Part shown: piece by piece, positions 17,369-26,124 of the stretch
Layout: each line of letters begins with the position of its first letter
Numbering within the stretch: the first letter of the stretch is position 1
Notes under the pieces: generated by a model
What the model saw: only the letters and a program-made list of their open reading frames with translations
What the model was told of the DNA's origin: nothing
The model's database searches: none
Assembly (NCBI GenBank): GCA_017860085.1
Contig: JAFNAJ010000001.1
Location: 1 to 37,501, forward strand
Source of the DNA: Acidobacteriota bacterium
GTDB taxonomy: Bacteria; Acidobacteriota; Vicinamibacteria; Vicinamibacterales; JAFNAJ01
DNA length: 37,501 bases
Reading direction: 5' to 3'
Made by a program: the position numbers and the translations under genes

Positions 17369-18119
17369 TGATCGTCTTGCCGCGGACCGTGGTGTGGGTC
17401 ACCACCCACACCATGTTCACGGCCACCGGTGCGCCGGCGAACGAAGCAGGGCTGAAGCGCGCCTCCGACACGGCGCGCACGAGACGCGACACGGTCTCGT
17501 GGTCGCCCGCCGAGGCCCTCAGCACAGACGGTCGTACCACCAGCCCCTCTCTCGTGACGACGGCGGCCAATGCAAAGACCACGTCGTCGTCGGTCGAAGA
17601 CGACTCCTCGACCAGGGCCGATACCGCCGGCTCGCGCACCACGCGGGGCGGGACCATGCGCTCGTCGATGCTCACCGGGTAGAGGTTCGAACCCGGCGCT
17701 GCCAGCGCGGCCAGGATGCCGGCCAAGGAGTCTGCCCGCACCTGCGGCGCCAAGTAGCCGACGCCGACGAGCAGCGCAGCGCACAGGCCCGTTGCGGCGG
17801 TCGCGGCCAGCGCAGCCCACACCAGGTGCATGTCCTCGAACGCCCGACTCATTCGCACTCTGACCGACTGCTCGCGTTCGGCTTCTGCCCGGGCCACGGT
17901 GGCCTGGCCGGCGCGTGCGATCTCGTCGAGCGGCAGTGGCAGGCCCGTCGCGGCCCGCCTGATCACCTGCCCCAGTCGCTGCAGCCGTTCCACCTCCCGA
18001 GCGCACCCCTTGCAGCGCTCGAGGTGCGTCTCAACGGCACACATCTCCTGGACCGTGAGTTCGCGGTCGCAGAACCCGGACAGGTGGCGTCTGAGGCGGG
18101 CGCAGGTCAGGCGCGTCAT
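17364..18119 (-). CDS. Membrane anti-sigma factor: zinc-finger (zf-HC2) plus TonB-like C-terminal domain
   Basis: The 251-residue protein has an N-terminal anti-sigma zinc finger with ETHLERCKGC (His32, Cys36, Cys39). A single transmembrane helix follows at about residues 98-124 (LVWAALAATAATGLCAALLVG). The C-terminal part, VVTREGLVVRPSVLRAS, LVRAVSEARFSPASFAG and PVAVNMVWVV, has the pattern of a TonB C-terminal domain (dG-x-V; W/F-x-P-A; G-x-P-V). The finger would hold the sigma factor at the inner membrane and the TonB-like domain would face the periplasm. The ATG at 18119 overlaps the sigma-factor TGA by four bases, the normal arrangement of a cognate pair. The signal sensed is unknown. 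Confidence 0.82.
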   Translation of the reverse strand: MTRLTCARLRRHLSGFCDRELTVQEMCAVETHLERCKGCAREVERLQRLGQVIRRAATGLPLPLDEIARAGQATVARAEAEREQSVRVRMSRAFEDMHLVWAALAATAATGLCAALLVGVGYLAPQVRADSLAGILAALAAPGSNLYPVSIDERMVPPRVVREPAVSALVEESSSTDDDVVFALAAVVTREGLVVRPSVLRASAGDHETVSRLVRAVSEARFSPASFAGAPVAVNMVWVVTHTTVRGKTIS

Positions 18120-18733
18120 AGGTCCACCAGTTGGGCGCGCAAGGCTTCCCGCGCGCGAGCCAGGCGAGACTTCACCGTTCCCCCCGCCACGCCCAGTGAA
18201 AACGCGATCTCCTCATAGCTCAGACCATCGATCTCGCGAAGCACGATCGCCGTGCGCTGCTCGAACGGCAGCTGCTCGAGCGCCCGCCAGACGCGGTCGG
18301 CAGTCTCCTTCTGGTCGAGAAGCCTGTCTGGGGCCGGACCGGCGTCTCGAAACGCCCGTTCACCGCGTGCGCGAACGTGCTCGTCGAGCGACACCTGGTC
18401 GCCCTGCCGGCGACGACGCCACCAGCGCTGCCGGTTCCACGCCTGGTTGACGACGATCCGATAAATCCAGGTCCGGAGACTCGACTGGCCCTTGAAGGTG
18501 CCGAGTGTCCGGAAGACGCGCAGGAAGACCTCCTGCGATACGTCGAGCGCCTCGTTGTGATCGCCCAGCAGGTGAAGCGCCAGTTGATACACCATGCGCT
18601 GGTGCTGCTCGACGAGATCGCTGCACGCCACCTCGTCGCCGGCTGAACAGCGGGCGATGAGTGCGGCCTCGCCGGTCTCGACCCCGGTCCAGGCAAGTGC
18701 GGCTGCGGGTTTGGCGGACATCCTTTCGGCCAC
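18116..18733 (-). CDS. ECF-type RNA polymerase sigma-70 factor
   Basis: The 205-residue protein has sigma-2 (SDLVEQHQRMVYQLALHLLGD, ALDVSQEVFLRVFRTLGTF, SLRTWIYRIVVNQAWN) and sigma-4 (ALEQLPFEQRTAIVLREI, GLSYEEIAFSLGVAGGTVKSR) with no sigma-3, as in the ECF/RpoE class. GTG at 18733 has GGAGAG about 7 bases upstream; the ATG four codons later has AGG directly adjacent and is less likely. It overlaps its anti-sigma gene. A weak TTGCGG-N18-TATTCT lies upstream (18779-18750). I could not identify a convincing ECF autoregulatory promoter. Confidence 0.93.
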   Translation of the reverse strand: MAERMSAKPAAALAWTGVETGEAALIARCSAGDEVACSDLVEQHQRMVYQLALHLLGDHNEALDVSQEVFLRVFRTLGTFKGQSSLRTWIYRIVVNQAWNRQRWWRRRRQGDQVSLDEHVRARGERAFRDAGPAPDRLLDQKETADRVWRALEQLPFEQRTAIVLREIDGLSYEEIAFSLGVAGGTVKSRLARAREALRAQLVDL

Positions 18734-18807
18734 CAGGCGCTCTCCGGCTAGAATACCGACGATAGATTAGAACCCGCAAGAGGCCCGGTTGTTCCGGGTC
18801 ACCAGCC

Positions 18808-20229
18808 ATGCGCCGCCTGCTGCTCGTCCTGCCCGTCGCCGCCGTGGCCGCCCTGCTCGCGTTCGCCTACGCCTCGTTCACCGCCGAGCGCCGGTACTAC
18901 GACCTGGTCCGCCAGGGAGAGGACGCGCTCGCGCGCTCGAAGTCCTCGGAGGCCGTCGAGGCCTTCAGCGGGGCGATCGCGATCCGCTCCGACCGCATGC
19001 TGGCGTGGTTCAAGCGGGGCGAGACCTACCGGGCGCGAGGTGAACTGGATGCGGCGCTGCGCGACCTGCGACAGGCGGTCGAAATCGACCCCTCGGTCCT
19101 CCCCGCGCTCGAGATGCTGGGCGACGTGCAGTACGACATGGGGAGGTACGACCGGGCGGCCGAGCGGTACGAGGCCTTTCTGGGAGTCGACGACCGGTCG
19201 GACACCGTGCTCTACAAGCTGGCGCTTGCCAGGTTCGCCGAAGGCCAGCTCGAGGCCGCCACGAAGGCCCTGCAGCGCGCGGTCGTCTTGCGCCCGCGGT
19301 TTGCCGAGGCGTACTGCTTCCTGGGTATCTGCCTGCGGGCCGCAGACAATCGCGCGGACGCGCTGGCGGCCCTGAACCGGGCCGCCGAGCTCGCCCCGGC
19401 TCTGCTGGCTGCCCGGGAGGAGCTGGCGTCGCTCGAGGCCGAGCTGGGACGACCCCAGGCGGAGCAACGCCACCTCGAAGCCCTCGTCGCCCTGGACCCC
19501 GACCGTCCCGACCGGTACACCGCGCTGGCGCTGGCGTACGCGCGCGCCGGGCGCACCGACGTCGCCGTCACGACGCTGGCCCGTGCGACCGAGCGCATGC
19601 CGGACCGACCGGAACTGCTCACCGCGCTGGCCAGGGTCTGGCTGATGGTGGGCGAGCGGGGCCCCGACCGGGTCGCCCTCGACAAAGCCATCGAGGCCTC
19701 GGCGCGCGTCGTCGACCAGAGTCCCACCAGTGAGACCATGGCGCTGCTGGGCCGGTCGCTGCTGTTGGCTGGCAAGACGGGCCAGGCCCTGCCCTGGCTG
19801 CAGCGCGCCGCCACTCGGCACCCGGTCGACCCGCTGGCATTGCCGAGCCTGGCCGATGCGGCCGAGCGGTTGGGGCGAGTTGCCGAGGCGCGTGACGCCC
19901 TCGTCAAACACGCCACGCTCGATGGCGACCGCGCCCCGGGTGCCCTGACCGCTCAGCGAGCGGTGCGCATCGCCCGACTGTGCGACCGGCTCGACGACGC
20001 GACTGGCGCAGCGCATTGGCTCGAGCGTGCGATCGCGGCATCGCCCGGCGAGCCAGAGTACCCCGCCCAGCTGGCCCGCGTTCAGTGGGGCGCCGGCTTG
20101 ACCGAGGAGGCGCTTGTCACGATCGGGCGCGCTCGGCAGCGTTTTCCAGCCGACCAGACGCTGCTCGACCTCGAGCGCCGGTTCCAAGCCTCCCCGCGCC
20201 CCAGACGTCGCGCAGCTCGCGCAACTTAG
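18808..20229 (+). CDS. Membrane-anchored tetratricopeptide repeat protein
   Basis: The 473-residue protein starts with a hydrophobic segment (LLLVLPVAAVAALLAFAYA, about residues 4-22), probably an uncleaved anchor or a signal. Roughly ten TPR units follow, for example AWFKRGETYRARGELDAAL, ALEMLGDVQYDMGRYDRAA and AYCFLGICLRAADNRADAL, with the A/G-Y-A/P spacing of TPRs. No catalytic domain is present. It is divergent from the ECF sigma gene, 74 bases away, and converges on the sigma-54 regulator with a 10-base gap. Likely a periplasmic or cytoplasmic-face scaffold; its partner is unknown. Confidence 0.85.
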   Translation: MRRLLLVLPVAAVAALLAFAYASFTAERRYYDLVRQGEDALARSKSSEAVEAFSGAIAIRSDRMLAWFKRGETYRARGELDAALRDLRQAVEIDPSVLPALEMLGDVQYDMGRYDRAAERYEAFLGVDDRSDTVLYKLALARFAEGQLEAATKALQRAVVLRPRFAEAYCFLGICLRAADNRADALAALNRAAELAPALLAAREELASLEAELGRPQAEQRHLEALVALDPDRPDRYTALALAYARAGRTDVAVTTLARATERMPDRPELLTALARVWLMVGERGPDRVALDKAIEASARVVDQSPTSETMALLGRSLLLAGKTGQALPWLQRAATRHPVDPLALPSLADAAERLGRVAEARDALVKHATLDGDRAPGALTAQRAVRIARLCDRLDDATGAAHWLERAIAASPGEPEYPAQLARVQWGAGLTEEALVTIGRARQRFPADQTLLDLERRFQASPRPRRRAARAT

Positions 20230-20239
20230 GCACAGGCTT

Positions 20240-23200
20240 TCAGCCTTCGGCCGTCGGCTCCTTGCTGTCGGCGCTCAGCCCTCGCTCGGGCAGGCCCAGG
20301 CGCGAGATCAGCTTCGAGAGCCCCTGCCGGCTGATGCCCAGTTCCCTGGCGGTGGACCCGCGGTGTCCCTGGTTGCGCAGCAGCGCATCGCGCACGAAGC
20401 CTGCCTCAAATGATCGTCGCGCGGCATCGAGACGGGCCGGCCCGCCCGCGCGCGGCGCTCCGAGCGTCCGGAGTGACGCCGGGAGCATGCCGGCGGCGAC
20501 GCGGCCTCGGCGCGGGGCCGAGACCGCGAGCAAGGCCATCACGTTCTGCAGTTCTCGCACGTTGCCCGGCCAGTGGTACCGCTCGAGGGCGCTCAGTGTG
20601 TCAGGGTCGAGCGTCGCCTTGCTGCCCGCCCGTGCCGCAGCGTCCCGCCAGAAATGCGCGGCCAGGAGGGCGATGTCTTCGCGTCGTTCCCGAAGCGGGG
20701 GAAGGGCAAGGCGTACCACGTCGAGCCGATAGCGCAGGTCATCGCGGAACCGCCCCAGCCCGACTTCGCGCGACAGCGAGCGGTTCGTGGCCGCCACGAT
20801 GCGGACGTCGACGCGTCGTGCCACGTTCTCGCCGACGCGGCGCACCTCGCCTTCCTGCAGCACCCGGAGCAACTTGGCCTGCGCACGAGGTGACAGCTCG
20901 GTCACCTCGTCCAGGAAGAGCGTGCCGCCATCGGCCTCCTCGAACACGCCGGCCCGCTCGCTGATTGCGCCCGTGAATGCGCCGCGCGTGTGGCCAAAGA
21001 GCTCCGCCTCGAGCAGATCGTCGGTGATGGCTGCGCAGTTGATCGCGCAGAACCGCCGGTGCCGCCTCGAGCCGGCTCGATGGAGTGCCCGAGCCACCAG
21101 TTCCTTCCCGCTCCCGCTTTCCCCCTCGATGAGCACTGGAAACGGCACCTGCGCCGCCTGCCGCACGCGCTGTCGCAGGTCTTCGATCACCCCGCTTCCA
21201 CCGACGATGTCGAGGTCGTCTGCCTGGGCGGCCGACGGCAGGGCACGTCGGTCGAGCACGCTGCGCACCGCTGGCGCCGCCGCTGCTGCAGCGGTGGTCA
21301 GCACCGCGAGCACGCGGCTGGGATCTGGCCGGTCGTCGAGGCACCAGCGTGCGCAGAGCGCCGCAATGGGAAGACCTCCATAGCGAACGGCCGTGGCCGT
21401 CTCCACGCCAGCGTCCACCTCGAATGGCGGGATCGACGACCCCGTGCTGACGGCGCGCTCTGCCAGCGAGAAGGCCACGCGGTTTGTCGCGCTGGCGCGG
21501 GCCAGGGGCGTTCCATCCTCCGCATCGAAGCCCACCGCAACGGCACCCAGGCGCGACCGCAGCAGCGCGCAGATTCTCCCAAGCGCGTCCCGCTCGTCAT
21601 CCGCGGCCTGGCAGATCTGCAGGACGTCGACCACCTCGTCCACCACCTCGAACCTCCTCCCTGCCCGCCACGCGACCGACGACGGCGCGCCCATGTCGTG
21701 GGTCAGCCGCGCCCGTCCGATTTGCCGGCGCGGCGCCGCGCCAGCTTCGGCCAGCGCTTGGTCGACCTGGACGCGGACCAGCGGCGGCAGTCGCGTGCGG
21801 TGTCGCATCAACCATCGGGCTGCCGCCCGTGCCTCGCGGGCCGGGCCACGCTGCAGCCGTGCGCCCACGAGTGCAGCCCTGATCGTCGCCGCGGCCACCA
21901 GGCTGTGCGCGCGGTCGGCGGCATCCGTTCCCTCTCGGGCTGCGCGGACCATGCCTTCGACGTCGGCCAGTGCCGCGTGCACGCGCAACCTGGCAGTCAA
22001 GAGCCAGGCTCTGGCAAGTGGATCGCCCCAGGGACGCGCGTGCCAGGCGTCGCGCACAGCCTCGTGCGCGCTGCGAATATCGCCACGGGTCAGTGCCACA
22101 CGCACCCGCAGAGCCCACCACTGCGCCGCGACGAGATCGTCCGTGCCGGGTGCCATGTCGACGAGGTCGAGCACCTCAACCGCACGGTGGATCTCACCCT
22201 GCCACGCACAGCATCGCGCCAGCATCACCCCGCAACCCGGGTGCCCGCGCCCATGCGCTGCCACAGAGGCGGCCCATGCACCCTCCAGCACGTCGCGCGC
22301 CGCCGCAAACTGCCCAAGGTCGGTGCGGAGGCACCCAGTTGCTGCCGCCACCTCGAAGGCGATGTCTGGCGTCCGTGCGGACGACAGGGCGAGGGTGACG
22401 TGCGCCACGGCCGACAACGCGTCGCGCGACCGCCCCTGTTGCCGCAGCCGACCGGCGAGCGCCAACGCCGCGTCGATGCTCGCCTCGGCAGCGTCACGAT
22501 CGTGAGCCAGGTACGCACGTCGTCTGAGCGCACGCTCGCAGGCGGCGAAGCGCCGGCGCGCAAGCAGTTGGGCGACCGGCGTCCGGCAGTCGCCAGCAGC
22601 CCACGCGACGGGGCTCACGGCAGGCGCGTCCCGAAGACTCGGAGACTCTGCGAGCGGCGCTGCGCCGGCACCGGCGGCCGACACGCGCACGATCGCCGCG
22701 GCGCGTGCGGGCGAACAGGCAACGAGCACGGCGCCACCCGCCAGCCCGCCCGTTCCCTCGTCTGCGGGACCGCCATCAGTGGCCAGCACCACGACTGATC
22801 GTCCTCGCCACTCGCGCAAGACGGTCCAGTGCGATGCGACGACATTCGCGTTGAGCACCGCGAGTCCTCGTTCGCGCGCCTCGAGCGCCACGCGCTCCAC
22901 GAATCCAATCGCGGCATCGGCTGGTACACTCAGGTGCACGGCACGAGCCCGCGCCGGTTCGACGGCGTCGAGCACTTCGGTCAGCCGGCGAAGCGCGTCG
23001 GCACCCGCCGCCGTACCGCACCAGGCGTCTCCACGCTCACCGACTTGCCTCGCGCGTCGCACGGTAAACGGCCGTCCATCAGGGTGTCTGCCCTCGGTGA
23101 CCACGACCGCCGCCTCGCCGCGCAGCCAACCGTCGTCTCGCTCGCGTGACAGGCTGACCGGGGTCGACTCGCCGATGGGTCCGTGGCTCCACGAGACGTC

Positions 23201-23305
23201 GACCGGCAGACCGGTGGCCAGGTCGCGCCAACGTCCGCCGACCTGGCGCGCGAATCGATCGTCCAGGTGTTCGAGCGCACCACGACGCAGGGCCGTCCGG
23301 GCCAT
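20240..23305 (-). CDS. Sigma-54-dependent transcriptional activator with large TPR/GAF-like sensory region
   Basis: A 1021-residue enhancer-binding protein. The C-terminal AAA+ domain has Walker A GESGSGKE (728-735), GAFTGA (775-780) for sigma-54 contact, Walker B GGTLFLDEV (793-801), the R-finger region RFRDDLRYRLD and WPGNVRELQN (912-921). A Fis-type helix-turn-helix (TARELGISRQGLSKLISRL) lies near 985-1005. Residues about 250-540 are Ala-rich helical repeats resembling degenerate TPRs, and about 570-690 resemble a GAF domain. The first 230 residues are unrecognised. There is no receiver domain, so activation is probably by ligand or protein binding (inference). It is divergent from aroC with 132 bases between. 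I found no clear -24/-12 sigma-54 promoter in the flanking DNA. Confidence 0.88.
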   Translation of the reverse strand: MARTALRRGALEHLDDRFARQVGGRWRDLATGLPVDVSWSHGPIGESTPVSLSRERDDGWLRGEAAVVVTEGRHPDGRPFTVRRARQVGERGDAWCGTAAGADALRRLTEVLDAVEPARARAVHLSVPADAAIGFVERVALEARERGLAVLNANVVASHWTVLREWRGRSVVVLATDGGPADEGTGGLAGGAVLVACSPARAAAIVRVSAAGAGAAPLAESPSLRDAPAVSPVAWAAGDCRTPVAQLLARRRFAACERALRRRAYLAHDRDAAEASIDAALALAGRLRQQGRSRDALSAVAHVTLALSSARTPDIAFEVAAATGCLRTDLGQFAAARDVLEGAWAASVAAHGRGHPGCGVMLARCCAWQGEIHRAVEVLDLVDMAPGTDDLVAAQWWALRVRVALTRGDIRSAHEAVRDAWHARPWGDPLARAWLLTARLRVHAALADVEGMVRAAREGTDAADRAHSLVAAATIRAALVGARLQRGPAREARAAARWLMRHRTRLPPLVRVQVDQALAEAGAAPRRQIGRARLTHDMGAPSSVAWRAGRRFEVVDEVVDVLQICQAADDERDALGRICALLRSRLGAVAVGFDAEDGTPLARASATNRVAFSLAERAVSTGSSIPPFEVDAGVETATAVRYGGLPIAALCARWCLDDRPDPSRVLAVLTTAAAAAAPAVRSVLDRRALPSAAQADDLDIVGGSGVIEDLRQRVRQAAQVPFPVLIEGESGSGKELVARALHRAGSRRHRRFCAINCAAITDDLLEAELFGHTRGAFTGAISERAGVFEEADGGTLFLDEVTELSPRAQAKLLRVLQEGEVRRVGENVARRVDVRIVAATNRSLSREVGLGRFRDDLRYRLDVVRLALPPLRERREDIALLAAHFWRDAAARAGSKATLDPDTLSALERYHWPGNVRELQNVMALLAVSAPRRGRVAAGMLPASLRTLGAPRAGGPARLDAARRSFEAGFVRDALLRNQGHRGSTARELGISRQGLSKLISRLGLPERGLSADSKEPTAEG

Positions 23306-23422
23306 GCGTCACGTCGAGCAAGAAACGCGCCCGCCCGATCGCAGCAGGATCACGCGCGGAGACGGCGCCGACAGGCCCGCGTCACCGCGAGCCGCAGCCC
23401 AGGGGAACGCAGAAACTTCGTG

Positions 23423-23428
23423 TACAAT
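23423..23428 (+). promoter_or_regulatory. Candidate -10 box for aroC
   Basis: TACAAT lies nine bases before the aroC ATG (23438), the spacing seen for leaderless or near-leaderless transcripts. No good -35 box is found 16-18 bases upstream, so this is only a candidate. Confidence 0.4.
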
Positions 23429-23437
23429 CCGGCCTCG

Positions 23438-24667
23438 ATGCTGCGTTTTCTGACTGCCGGCGAGTCGCATGGACAGGCGCTGGTGGTCATCGTCGAGGGT
23501 CTTCCTGCAGGGCTGACGATCGACATCACGCTCGTCAATCGCGAGCTTCGACGCCGACAGCTCGGCTACGGCCGCGGACAACGAATGGCCATCGAAGCCG
23601 ACGAGGCCACGGTCCTCTCGGGGATTCGCGCCGGTCAGACCATCGGCAGCCCCATCAGCCTGCTGATCGGGAATCGCGACTGGAAGAACTGGCAGAAGAC
23701 GATGCACGTCGAGCCGGAGGCGCCGAGCGACGCCACGGGTGCCCTGCGGCCACCGGTCACGCGGCCCCGCCCCGGTCATGCCGATCTCGCGGGCGGGCTC
23801 AAGTTCGACCGAACCGATCTGCGCGACGTGCTCGAGCGAGCCAGCGCGCGTGAAACCGCTGCGCGGGTCGCCGCGGGTGCGCTCGCCCGCCAGTTGCTCG
23901 GCGCCGTCGGCATCGAGGTGGTCAGTCACGTGGTCGCTGTGGGCGAGGTCGGTTCGGATCAGGCGTGCACGGTTGCGTTCGAGGACGCGAGGCGGATCGC
24001 AGACGACCGGCCGCTCCGTGCCGCGGACCCCGCGCTCGAACAGCGTATGGTCGAGGCGATCGACCGCGCGAGGGCCGCTGGCGACACGCTGGGCGGGGCG
24101 TTCGAGGTGATCGCCCACGGCGTTCCCCCCGGGCTCGGAAGCTACACGCAGTGGGATCGGAGGCTCGACGGCCTGCTCGCGCAGGCGCTGATGTCGATCC
24201 CGGCCATCAAGGCGGTCGCCATCGGGCTCGGCACCGCCGTGGCGGCTCGCCCGGGCTCGCAGGTTCACGACGAGTTCGTCCTGCGGCCGGAGGGCGACGG
24301 TCGCCCCCGAGTGGCGCGGATGACCAACCGCGCGGGGGGTCTCGAGGGCGGCGTCACGAACGGCGAAGACGTCCGGGTGACGGCCTACATGAAACCGATC
24401 TCGACGCTGATGCAGCCCCTCAGGTCCATCGATCTCGCGACCCTCGAGTGTGCCCCTGCCACTGTCGAACGCAGCGACGTGTGCGCCGTGCCGGCCGCGG
24501 CAGTGGTCGGTGAGGCCATGACCTGCCTGGTGCTCGCACGCGCACTCGGCGAGCGCTTTGCGGGCGACACCCTGGACGCCCTCGAGGCCAGCATGGCCGC
24601 AGCCCGTCGCCGTGTCGACGAACGCCTCGGCCGGGCGCCAGACGATGCCGGCGCCGACGAGTCATGA
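23438..24667 (+). CDS. aroC: Chorismate synthase
   Basis: FMN-dependent final step of the shikimate pathway, converting EPSP to chorismate, the substrate of TrpE and the chorismate mutase found in this window. The 409-residue protein has the signatures LTAGESHGQALVVIVEGLPAG, RYGRGQRM-like GYGRGQRM, RPRPGHADLAG, ERASARETAARVAAGALA and ARPGSQVHDEF, plus NRAGGLEGGVTNG. It has its own apparent promoter, about 10 kb from the supraoperon and on the other strand. Start ATG 23438 fits the family N-terminus MLRFLTAGESHG; the frame extends upstream without similarity. The gene ends with a 4-base overlap with def. Confidence 0.97.
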   Translation: MLRFLTAGESHGQALVVIVEGLPAGLTIDITLVNRELRRRQLGYGRGQRMAIEADEATVLSGIRAGQTIGSPISLLIGNRDWKNWQKTMHVEPEAPSDATGALRPPVTRPRPGHADLAGGLKFDRTDLRDVLERASARETAARVAAGALARQLLGAVGIEVVSHVVAVGEVGSDQACTVAFEDARRIADDRPLRAADPALEQRMVEAIDRARAAGDTLGGAFEVIAHGVPPGLGSYTQWDRRLDGLLAQALMSIPAIKAVAIGLGTAVAARPGSQVHDEFVLRPEGDGRPRVARMTNRAGGLEGGVTNGEDVRVTAYMKPISTLMQPLRSIDLATLECAPATVERSDVCAVPAAAVVGEAMTCLVLARALGERFAGDTLDALEASMAAARRRVDERLGRAPDDAGADES

Positions 24668-25173
24668 TCCGCCCAATCCTGCGGTTCGGCGACCACGACT
24701 TGCAGACACCGGCGCGGCCCGTCGCAGCCATCACCGGCGAAATCCAGCACTTGATCGACGACATGATCGAGACCATGTACGCCGCCCCAGGGGTAGGCCT
24801 GGCGGCGCCGCAGGTCGGCGTGCCGCTGCGACTCTTCGTGGTCGACACGTCGGTCGGCAGCAACCCGCGCGACTTGCTGGTGCTCGTCAACCCCGAGTTC
24901 GTCGAGCGGGAAGGGATGCAGATCGAGGACGAAGGGTGCCTCAGCGTGCCCGGATTCTCGGCCAACGTGGCACGTCCGGCGCGGGTGGTGATTCGCGGGC
25001 TCGACCGCACCGGCGACGTGGTTTCCTGCGAGGGAGCCGGCCTGCTGGCCCGGGCCTTTCAGCACGAGATGGACCACCTCGATGGTCGTCTCTTCCTCGA
25101 TCGCCTGCGAGGCCTGAAGCGGCACCTCATCGTTCGAAAAATCCAGAAACTCAAGCGCACGGGGAAGTGGTAG
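24664..25173 (+). CDS. def: Peptide deformylase
   Basis: Removes the N-formyl group from nascent proteins. The 169-residue metalloenzyme has the three canonical motifs: PGVGLAAPQVG (42-52), EGCLSVPG with metal-ligand Cys92, and QHEMDHLDG with His134, Glu135 and His138. ATG overlaps the aroC TGA. fmt follows immediately, the common def-fmt pair. Confidence 0.97.
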   Translation: MIRPILRFGDHDLQTPARPVAAITGEIQHLIDDMIETMYAAPGVGLAAPQVGVPLRLFVVDTSVGSNPRDLLVLVNPEFVEREGMQIEDEGCLSVPGFSANVARPARVVIRGLDRTGDVVSCEGAGLLARAFQHEMDHLDGRLFLDRLRGLKRHLIVRKIQKLKRTGKW

Positions 25174-26124
25174 ATGCTTCGCCTGCTCTTTCTCGGTACC
25201 CCCGACTTCGCCGTCCCGTCGCTGGCGCGCCTGCTGCAGTCGGAGCACCGGGTCGTCGGCGTCGTGTCGCAACCTGATCGCCCGCGCGGCCGGGGCCAAC
25301 ACGTCCAGCCCCCCCCCGTGAAGGTGCTTGCGCAGGCCCACGACCTGCCGGTCTGGCAGCCCGTGCGGTTGAAGGACCCCGACCTCATCGACGCACTGAG
25401 AGCGGTGAAACCCGACGCCGCCGTGGTGGCAGCCTACGGCCGGATCATCCCGGACGTCCTGCTCGACCTGCCGCGTCTCGGGATGATCAACGTGCACGCC
25501 TCGCTGCTGCCTCGGTGGCGCGGGGCTTCGCCCATCCAGCGTGCCGTGATGGCGGGCGACCGCGAGACAGGCATCACCATCATGCGCGTGGTTTCCGAGC
25601 TCGACGCCGGTCCCATGCTGGCGAAAGCCACGCGCCCCATCGGACCCGATGAGACCGCGGCCGACGTCGAACGCGACCTCGCGGAGATCGGCGCGGCGCT
25701 GCTGCCGCCCGTGCTCGGTGCGCTCGAATCAGGCACCGCGCGCGAGGAGCCGCAGGATGCGGCGCTCGTCACGTTCGCGCCGCGGCTCGAGAAGGGCGAC
25801 GGAGCCGTCGACTGGACCCTCACCGCGCCCGAGCTCCACAACCGCGTGCGAGGGCTGCACCCGTGGCCGCTGGCCTTCTCGTGGCTCGGTGCGGCGCGGA
25901 TCACGATTCTGCGCACGCGATCAGAGGCGGCGCGTCACACGGTGACGGAGGGCACCATCGTCGAGGCACGCGGCGACCGGATCGTCGTGGCCGCGGGGGC
26001 TGGGACGTCGCTGGCCTTGCTCGAGGTTCGCCCGGAGGGACGCCGAGCGATGACGGCTCGCGAGTTCCTGTCGGGCCACCGCGTCGAGCCGGGGACGCGT
26101 TTTCTCGTTCACCCTCCCGCATGA
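25174..26124 (+). CDS. fmt: Methionyl-tRNA formyltransferase
   Basis: Formylates initiator Met-tRNA with 10-formyl-tetrahydrofolate. The 316-residue protein has LFLGTPDFAVPSL at the N-terminus, the catalytic NVHASLLPRWRGASPIQRA with Asn106 and His108, and ITIMRVVSELDAGPM with the catalytic Asp. A C-terminal OB-like domain follows (LHNRVRGLHPWPLAF onward). The ATG abuts the def TAG with no gap, so the two are translated together. Length and domain order are typical. Confidence 0.97.
   Translation: MLRLLFLGTPDFAVPSLARLLQSEHRVVGVVSQPDRPRGRGQHVQPPPVKVLAQAHDLPVWQPVRLKDPDLIDALRAVKPDAAVVAAYGRIIPDVLLDLPRLGMINVHASLLPRWRGASPIQRAVMAGDRETGITIMRVVSELDAGPMLAKATRPIGPDETAADVERDLAEIGAALLPPVLGALESGTAREEPQDAALVTFAPRLEKGDGAVDWTLTAPELHNRVRGLHPWPLAFSWLGAARITILRTRSEAARHTVTEGTIVEARGDRIVVAAGAGTSLALLEVRPEGRRAMTAREFLSGHRVEPGTRFLVHPPA

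Noticed and set aside
18758-18795. ECF-type autoregulatory promoter (GGAAC with TCTAA or CGTC) before the sigma gene
   Set aside because: Spacings (19 and 29 bases) do not fit known ECF promoters.
23306-23437. Sigma-54 -24/-12 promoter between the regulator and aroC
   Set aside because: No TGGC-N8-TTGC-like element was found on either strand by eye.
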